In this document: piece by piece, positions 57,764 through 64,000 of the stretch
Layout: each line of letters starts with the position of its first letter
Numbering within the stretch: position 1 is the stretch's first letter
NCBI RefSeq assembly: GCF_023159225.1
Contig: NC_063172.1
Coordinates: 35,778,832-35,842,831 of the forward strand
Source of the DNA: Perognathus longimembris pacificus
Taxonomy: Eukaryota; Chordata; Mammalia; Rodentia; Heteromyidae
DNA: 64,000 nucleotides
Direction: 5' to 3'
Notes under the pieces: model-generated
The model's database searches: none
Seen by the model: only the letters and a program-made list of their open reading frames with translations
Told to the model about the DNA's origin: nothing
Position numbers and translations under genes: made by a program

Positions 57764-58168
57764 CCTATATACTCTTAATTTTCCCTTATTGTCAGCTATG
57801 TGCATTCTTCTTTCTGCATATAAATTTCCTTACTTATGGTTCTCATACTCATTGCTATAGCTTTTTAACTTTGCTATACAATAGCATCTCCTTATCTATG
57901 AGGATATGTTTCTGTAAAAATCTCTGCCTCAATTTATTCCTTGCCTGCTTCATAACCCTTCCCAATCTGTTTACCACATTATTATTTAATTCTTTCCCAG
58001 ATCACCATTTACTATCATACTCAATCTAAAATCCTTTCCATATCCTTATAAAGGAGATAAAAGGTCCTTTTATCCTTATTTAGCTTAAAATTAACCCAAT
58101 ATCTACAAGGGTCTCTTTATTTTGTGTTCCTCTTATTTAAATCATCTGTACTATTGATATTAACAGTT

Positions 58169-58395
58169 TTTCTTTTGTCCCAGTCCTTGGGCTTAAATTC
58201 AGAGTTTGAGCTTATTTTCCCCTAGGGTACCACTTACCACTTGAGCCACAGCTCAACTTCTGGCTTTTTTAGTAGCTTATTGGAGGTAAGAGTCTCATGA
58301 CTTTATCTGCCCAGCTTGACTTCAAACTGTGATCCTCAGATCTCAGCCTCCTGAGTAGCTAGGATTGCAGCAGTGAACCACCAGCAACTTGGCTT
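58169..58395 (-). mobile_element. composite SINE, Alu/B1-like head plus Geo
   Basis: A full reverse copy, flanked by ATATTAACAGTT (58157-58168) and ATATTAACTGTT (58396-58407), one difference. Confidence 0.75.
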
Positions 58396-58799
58396 ATATT
58401 AACTGTTCTATTCATGCCACTGACTCTGTCGTTCTATATGCAAAAAGTGTTCTTTTTCTAAGTGAGTACATTTTTATGCTTGAAAATTCTGCTAATGTCT
58501 GAACCTTCTATGATTTCTCTTTTCCTCTGACCTTTGAACAGAATTGTTAAAACACTGACTCTAGAAAAACATTTCCACTACATCTACTGCACTGTTTTGG
58601 TCATTCATAGGCTTACTTTTGTTCTCCTCTTATTAATTGATCATGCGTCAGAATATGTTTGAGTTTGAATTTCTAGTTACATAAGTGTAACTTATCAACT
58701 TTTGCTTATCTGAGCTAAGCCAGGTATTTTTTGTAGTTTCTTTCCACCACTTTGATTGATTCATTCATTTATTCATTTTCTCTTCAAGTTTTTTAACTC

Positions 58800-59140
58800 A
58801 CTTGTCTAGCACTTGCTAAGCAGGTGATCTACTGCTTAAGTTACACATTCCTGTTTGCTGAGACTGGGGCTTGAACTCTGGGCTGTGTAATTCCCCCCCC
58901 CCTGCTTTTTTTTTTCTCAAGGCTGGAACTCTACAACTTGAGACACATCTCCAGTTCTGGGTCTTGCTTTTTGCCTGGGCCAGTCTGAACCTATTTGTTT
59001 CACACATAGCTGTGGAGCCTAACTTTTTATTGGTTAAGATAGTCTCATGAATTTTTTGACCATGCTGGCCTTGACCTGCAATTCTCTTAACCTCACCTTC
59101 CATATTAACCAGAATAAAAGCTGTTGTGCCTAGCTTACCA
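58800..59140 (-). mobile_element. old composite SINE cluster
   Basis: A reverse tRNA-like unit ('gctaagcaggtgatctactg') is followed by a Geo-like part and two 7SL-like parts. It is too diverged for clean boundaries. Confidence 0.45.
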
Positions 59141-59639
59141 TATCTTTTAACACATTGCTATCCAGTAGCAGCTCCTCATCTATGAGGATATGTTCCAAGA
59201 CTCCCAAATGCATTCCTCAAATTGCAGTTAGCATTACAAATATACTTTACAGACATATGAGGCTTAATTTATATATTAGGCACACTTAGGAGATTGCTAA
59301 CAAGTAATAATAAAATAGAACCATTATAAGTATATAAAGTGATAAAATTGCCAAAATCGTTGCTCTTGTGGCTTGGGCCCATTGCTAAGTAAATAAAGGG
59401 CTTCAGGAACACAACCAAAATAAATGCAAAATAAATGCACTCAGTCTGATAGCTCAGACAGCTACTAGGTGATTAGTAGATATGTAGCATATATAGCATG
59501 TTATTCATTGTTAATATTCAGAAAATTAATTACAGCTTTATAGTTCAGTACATGTAGTAATAATATGTCAATGTTTAGTAATTTGAGGAAGTTTGTCAAG
59601 AGTTTGTGATTTGGGTGCACTTTAAGATTTCTTAAGACA

Positions 59640-59819
59640 GGGCTGGAAATGTGGCCTAGTGGTAGAATGCTTGCATGAAGCCCTCGGTCCAATTCCTAGG
59701 CACCACTTAAACAGAAAGAGCCCAAAGTGGCGCTGTGGCTCAAGAGGTAGAGTGCTAGCCTTGAGCAAAGAGAAGCCAGGGACAGTGCTCAGGCCCTGAG
59801 TCCAAGCTGGCCAAAAGAA
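59640..59819 (+). mobile_element. IDL-Geo SINE, older
   Basis: A full but diverged dimer with 'ggcctagtggtagaatgctt' and 'gctgtggctcaagaggtaga'. AAGATTTCTTA lies at 59624-59634 and 59820-59830. Confidence 0.85.
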
Positions 59820-60571
59820 AAGATTTCTTAGACAATACTCTTAAGGAAAGTACTCTTTTAATTGCTGAACATCAATCATTAAGTGGTTGTCAAAGTTCTT
59901 ATAAAATTTCATCACAAATTCTAGACTTTTAAGCTTTAATGTTTATTTGATTCATCTTTCTTCATCACTGGTCTATCCTATACCATATATAAAACAGTCA
60001 CTTCCCTCAAATTATTTGTTTTAATTTTACCTGAAAACTTTAATATTTTATTATCTTTCTGTAGTTGTACAAAGGAGCTGCAATTCAACAAAACAGTTTA
60101 TAAATCCAATGCATCTTGATCAGTATCACCCCTTAGAACATTTTCACTCATCCCTCCCTGAAAACTTGGCAATTAAGATTTCTGTTAAAATAATCTTGAT
60201 TTAATAGAGCAATTACAAAATAATTTAAGATGCAGGTGAAATTATATATGAGGCTTACTTAGTAAATATATTCCTGAAGCATCTATTGGGATTAGATTGA
60301 TGAGAATTGTATACTGTACCTACAACTTTCTACACCTGAGAGTTGAAAGGACATATGAACTGCCCACAGAATTATGTTGTATTACACCACATGACACATT
60401 CTTATTATGACACTTCTTGTTGAACTCTTCGCTTTCATCTCTGAGAACAAGTGAGTCATTTTAGTGGCTGGTAGTGGTGTTTGTGGAAGTCATATCTACA
60501 CCAAGCTAGCTAGCAAGAACTTGATTCTACATGGAAGTGCTTATGAAACCTCACACTTTTGAAGATGGCAA

Positions 60572-60750
60572 ATCTGGTTGAGTCAGTGGCTCATACCTGT
60601 TACCTCGTGACTCAACCTGGACAGAAAAGTCTGAAAGACTCCATCTTCAATTAGACAGCATGCTCAACTGGAGGCCTTGCTCAAATGGTAGACACCAGCC
60701 AAGTGATTACAAGGTCCTGAATTCAAACCTTAAATGCAGCAAACAGAATT
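60572..60750 (+). mobile_element. old composite SINE
   Basis: 7SL-like 'cagtggctcatacctgttac' with a tRNA-like end 'cttgctcaaatggtagacac' and 'gaattcaaaccttaaatgca'. Confidence 0.45.
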
Positions 60751-62079
60751 AAAATAAAAAATGGTAAATCCTACCATATTATTGCTTCCCAACCCTTTAG
60801 AAAGTAAAATTCATACCTCCTTCTTGGATTTAAAAGGTCTTCTGCTTCTCTCATTTCTCCAAACTCATCTTCAAAATCCTCATTTTACTTTAAAATCTAG
60901 CCATACTGGTCTGTCATCAATTTCTCCAATATAGAATATTTTCCCCCATTCAGGCTATCAATATCTATGGTTCTCTCTTTCCGAACAGTTTCTTATTCTG
61001 TTCTTACTCTGGCCTAGAGGATTCCTTTTCAGAGATCCAACTTGAGCCACCCCAATTCGTCAAGCTTTGTCTTAACTCTGGTTTTGCCTTTTGTATTCTT
61101 TCTAAATCTATTCTACTATGTGTTTTACTTAATCAGCATCCTTTTCCTAATGTTTCAATTTGACTCTAATATACCTATGTATATACAGTATGTTGAAGTT
61201 ACACATGTGGTCTGTTTTATGTGTATATATACAAAATGGCTTTCTGGATATCTCAACTTAAAGAACTCATTATAATCCCATATATGGAAGTCCCACTTAT
61301 AACTATCAGTTCCTTCTCCAAACCTGTTCTGCCACCTGTGTTCCCTATTTTATGTCCCCAATTGACATAAGTCCCCATTGGTATCACTGACTCATTTGCC
61401 CTAGAAACTCCAGAGAAACCTTATATGCTCTTTTGCCTCTCTTTATCCAATCTGTCATTGAATGTAAAGACTAGTCACCAACGTCTGCTAGATCCTCTGT
61501 CCCTTATCCCTTCTTCCCGACTGAGTTCTGACGTTTATTTCTTCCTAGCATGATCCACAGTAAAGCCCTCTAGGCAAAGCCTCCCAGGAGCCTCTGGAGT
61601 TTTGCTACATTTCCGCCCCCTCAAACCACCCGCTCTCCACCGAGCTATCTGAATAACCTTAACAGTATTTAATTTTGATTATGAGAATCTTACACAAGAT
61701 CTGTGTAAAATTCTTCAGCTGTGTCACTTCAGGCAAGGCCCAATGTTTGATTCCAGTTCACCTCTCCTATTTTATTTATTTTCCTCAGTACTGTTAATCC
61801 AGTCCCATTTACCCCACCTTAGTAGATGCCTTTTCCTCTTGGGCCTCCTCTTCTCTGGACTTTTTCTTTTTTTGATTTTTCTTCTCCCAGCTAGCTGCAT
61901 GCTAGGCCTTCTTTCTTCTCCCTCCATCCCTGTACTTAGCCGGAAGACCGTCGCTGTCCCGGTTTACTGTTCCTGGCCCAGGCGGAGAGTAAAAAGGTTA
62001 CCCTCCTTCCTCAGAGGGCACCCCAATGAGCAGATGGAAAACAAGGTGGTGCAGTCAGGTGGAGTTGCCTCAACTTCTT

Positions 62080-62960
62080 GGTCCTCTGGGGACCTGCACC
62101 TGGCGGGAGATGGTAGGGGTGAACTCTACGGCTAAGGTCGCCGGACTCACAGGGGGGCCCGTCGGGGTGCGCTGGCCGCTCTGACGGGGCCAGACGGTTT
62201 CCCTCGTCAGCGCCCGGCGCCGGCCTTCCTCACAGAGGCGGCCGGCCTCGCTCACAGAGGCTGCTTGGAGCCCACCGCCCGCCTCACGCCCGATCGCGCC
62301 CCACCGCTCTGCGCAGGAGGCCCCGCCCCTCCACGGAGGCCCCGCCCCTCCACGGAGGCGCCGCCCCGGTCCTCCCACAAGTCCCGCCTCCCTCTGGGGT
62401 CCCACAGGTTGTGGATGAGGGCGCGCCCCGTCCAGGGCAATCCCGTCAGCACCTCAGAGAGGCCGCTCGCCGTCCCCGGCGCTCGACGACGCGCGCCTCC
62501 CGCCTCGCACGCCCCCCGCACGCTCCGCGCACGGCGCGCGCCGCCGGTTTAACGGTTGTGGCCCCCACGGGGGCGCGCCCGTCCTCCGGGGGACCCAGCG
62601 CCGAGGCCCCGTCCCGGGCCCCGCCCCGCGCCCCTCGCAGCCTTCGGCCTCCGCCTTCCTGCCCTCCCCCGGCCCGCGAGCCGACGCGCCGCCCGCCGAA
62701 GCCGTTCCCCCGACGGGCAGCGGGGCGCTCGGCCGCCGCGTCTGGGCTAAGCGCCGCGACGCTGCCGCCCCGAAGCCCTCCAGGATCTTGAGGCGGTAAG
62801 TAGCCGGGAGCCGGGTGGGGAAGCCGGTGTGCGCCGTCGTCCCCGAGGTGCGGACGTTGAGGCAGGTGAGGGAGGAGAGCGCTGAGGGGAGGAGCGGTGG
62901 GGGCGAGCGGTCCCTGGCGGGCCTTCCCCGAGGGCGCTTCCCACGGGTCGTCGGAGGATG
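62080..62960 (+). promoter_or_regulatory. CpG island promoter of the next gene (probably C8orf88)
   Basis: This is the most GC- and CpG-rich stretch of the window. Two exact 19-bp units, each with a GC box (CCCCGCCCC), stand head to tail at 62318-62336 and 62337-62355, followed by a third partial unit. There is no TATA box. Strong plus-strand splice donors lie at 62796 (GCG|GTAAGT) and 62866 (CAG|GTGAGG). Known gene order in mammals puts C8orf88 next, in the same direction as PIP4P2. The gene name is inferred from that order only. Confidence 0.6.
62560..62795 (+). other. candidate noncoding first exon of the downstream gene
   Basis: The 3' edge is set by the donor AGGCG|GTAAGT at 62796. The 5' edge is unknown and given only as a guess within the island. 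No start codon with a convincing conserved frame is present. The overlapping long frames on both strands come from high GC content. Confidence 0.35.
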
Positions 62961-63368
62961 GGGGCGTGGGGGGGGAGGGAAGCCGGGGAGCAAAGATGGG
63001 GGCAGTCCGAGGACATAGTAACAAAATGCCGCCCCAAAGACCAAACAACAAGAGGAAACAACCAGTGAAAACTTGTTCTGCCAGGGGGAGAGGGGGACAG
63101 AGAGCCAGAGGGGAACGTGGCCAAAACACTCTGGATCGGAGGAGAAAATGGGACAGGGAAGCAGATGGAGACGGACTTGGGGAAAAGGGTGAAGAGAGAG
63201 GGGAGGGTGGTGGAAGGGTGAGCTTGACCAAGGTACAGTGTATGTATACGTGGGTAGGCCAAAATGGCACCCCTCCTTGTACAGCTAATAGAAGTTAATG
63301 AAAGTGTAAAAGTCTCCCTCTCCCTCCCCCCCGTCTCTCTCTCTCTCTCATCGATCTATCGATCTATC

Positions 63369-63437
<69 letters not shown>

Positions 63438-64000
63438 CCTACCTACCTTATCTTATCTTTAAAGACTTATCCACAGCACCATCTTTGTTCCAGGCACTGG
63501 TACTTGGCACTAGGCATTGGGCTCGTTTCAGGATTTTTGTCCTCTGGCCAGAAGCTACGGAAAAAGCCAGTTTCATATGAGGGTAGTCGCAGACACCTGT
63601 TGCCTTAACAGTTTTCTAACTGAATGTTCAGTTGTATTTCTGCTGAAATGTCGTTCAAACACACACACACACACAAAAACCTTGGAAAACTCATTTTGGT
63701 CATACAGAGAAAGTGTAAAATACAGTAATGATGGAATGTACAGGTTTAAATAAATTTTTTTGTTTGGATGTTTTTCTACTGCCCCTAAATAGTGCCAAAA
63801 GATTTGTGGAACGTTAGTAAAATGATTTTCACCAGCCTAGTCATAATTGGTTTGTCTCTTGTTCTCCTAACTTTTTATCGTTACTATCATTTGGCTTTAA
63901 GGCATATTAATTTTGGAAAAGTAATGTTTTGAAGTTGGAAATTGAGATTAGATGTCATCTAGTTATTGTATGGGAAATGTACAGAATTTCTTAATTGCAG
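62961..64000. other. downstream flank of the second CpG island, likely intron
   Basis: Purine-rich unassigned sequence to about 63250, then CT and CTAT microsatellites, then AT-rich DNA. The last bases, TTTCTTAATTGCAG, look like a splice acceptor at the very window edge. Confidence 0.4.
63334..63447 (+). repeat. (CT)n, (CTAT)n and (CTAC)n compound microsatellite
   Basis: CT run at 63334-63349, a degenerate CGATCTAT stretch to 63370, about 16 pure CTAT units at 63371-63437, then CTAC units. Confidence 0.95.

Larger units (their letters stand above)
55753..62080. other. intergenic DNA between PIP4P2 and the next promoter
   Basis: No exon was recognised. Besides the SINEs listed, the stretches 55760-56230, 56500-57010, 57780-58150, 58400-58790, 59140-59620, 59830-60570 and 60760-62080 are unassigned, AT-rich sequence that becomes GC-richer from about 61500. 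Confidence 0.6.

Noticed and set aside
62446..63270. Long frames on both strands of the second CpG island (up to 274 codons)
   Set aside because: Stop codons are rare in very GC-rich DNA. The products are Ala/Pro/Arg/Gly-rich in all frames, and none resembles a protein family.
63371..63437. Regular short repeats as a CRISPR-like array
   Set aside because: They are pure 4-base units without spacers, a plain microsatellite in a mammalian genome.

Overview
The window is vertebrate nuclear DNA from a rodent. It has long AT-rich introns, CpG-rich promoters, GT-AG splice sites and a dense load of short retroposons. The commonest young repeat is a dimer of an ID-like (tRNA-Ala-type) left half and a right half that matches the published description of the IDL-Geo SINE. 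That SINE is known from the Geomyoidea (kangaroo rats, pocket mice, pocket gophers), so the source is most likely a member of that superfamily. The species cannot be read from the sequence alone.

The window holds one complete protein-coding gene, PIP4P2 (TMEM55A), on the plus strand. It has seven coding exons between 7011 and 53706. Joined, they give exactly 258 codons (257 residues plus stop) with all six introns GT-AG and phase-consistent, so the copy looks intact and functional. A CpG-rich, TATA-less promoter and 5' UTR lie at about 6560-7010, and the 3' UTR probably ends near a polyadenylation signal at 55075-55080.

Layout: 1-6560 is intergenic DNA upstream of the gene with a few old SINEs and an L2 trace. 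7117-30000 is a 22.9 kb first intron with most of the young SINEs and a 2.1 kb internally deleted L1. 30150-53562 holds introns 2-6 with SINEs, several L1 3' ends and old MIR/L2 pieces. 55.1-62.0 kb is intergenic DNA. At 62.1-62.9 kb a second, very GC-rich island with tandem GC boxes and a good splice donor (62796) marks the start of another plus-strand transcription unit. By its position downstream of PIP4P2 this is probably C8orf88, but no coding sequence of that gene is visible here.

No new pathway or defence-like system was found. The most interesting material is in the mobile DNA: one tRNA-like 'Geo' module shared by two different composite SINEs, trimeric ancestors of those SINEs, an L1 copy that kept both ends but lost its middle, and near-identical SINEs in opposite orientation on either side of the small exon 2 of PIP4P2.
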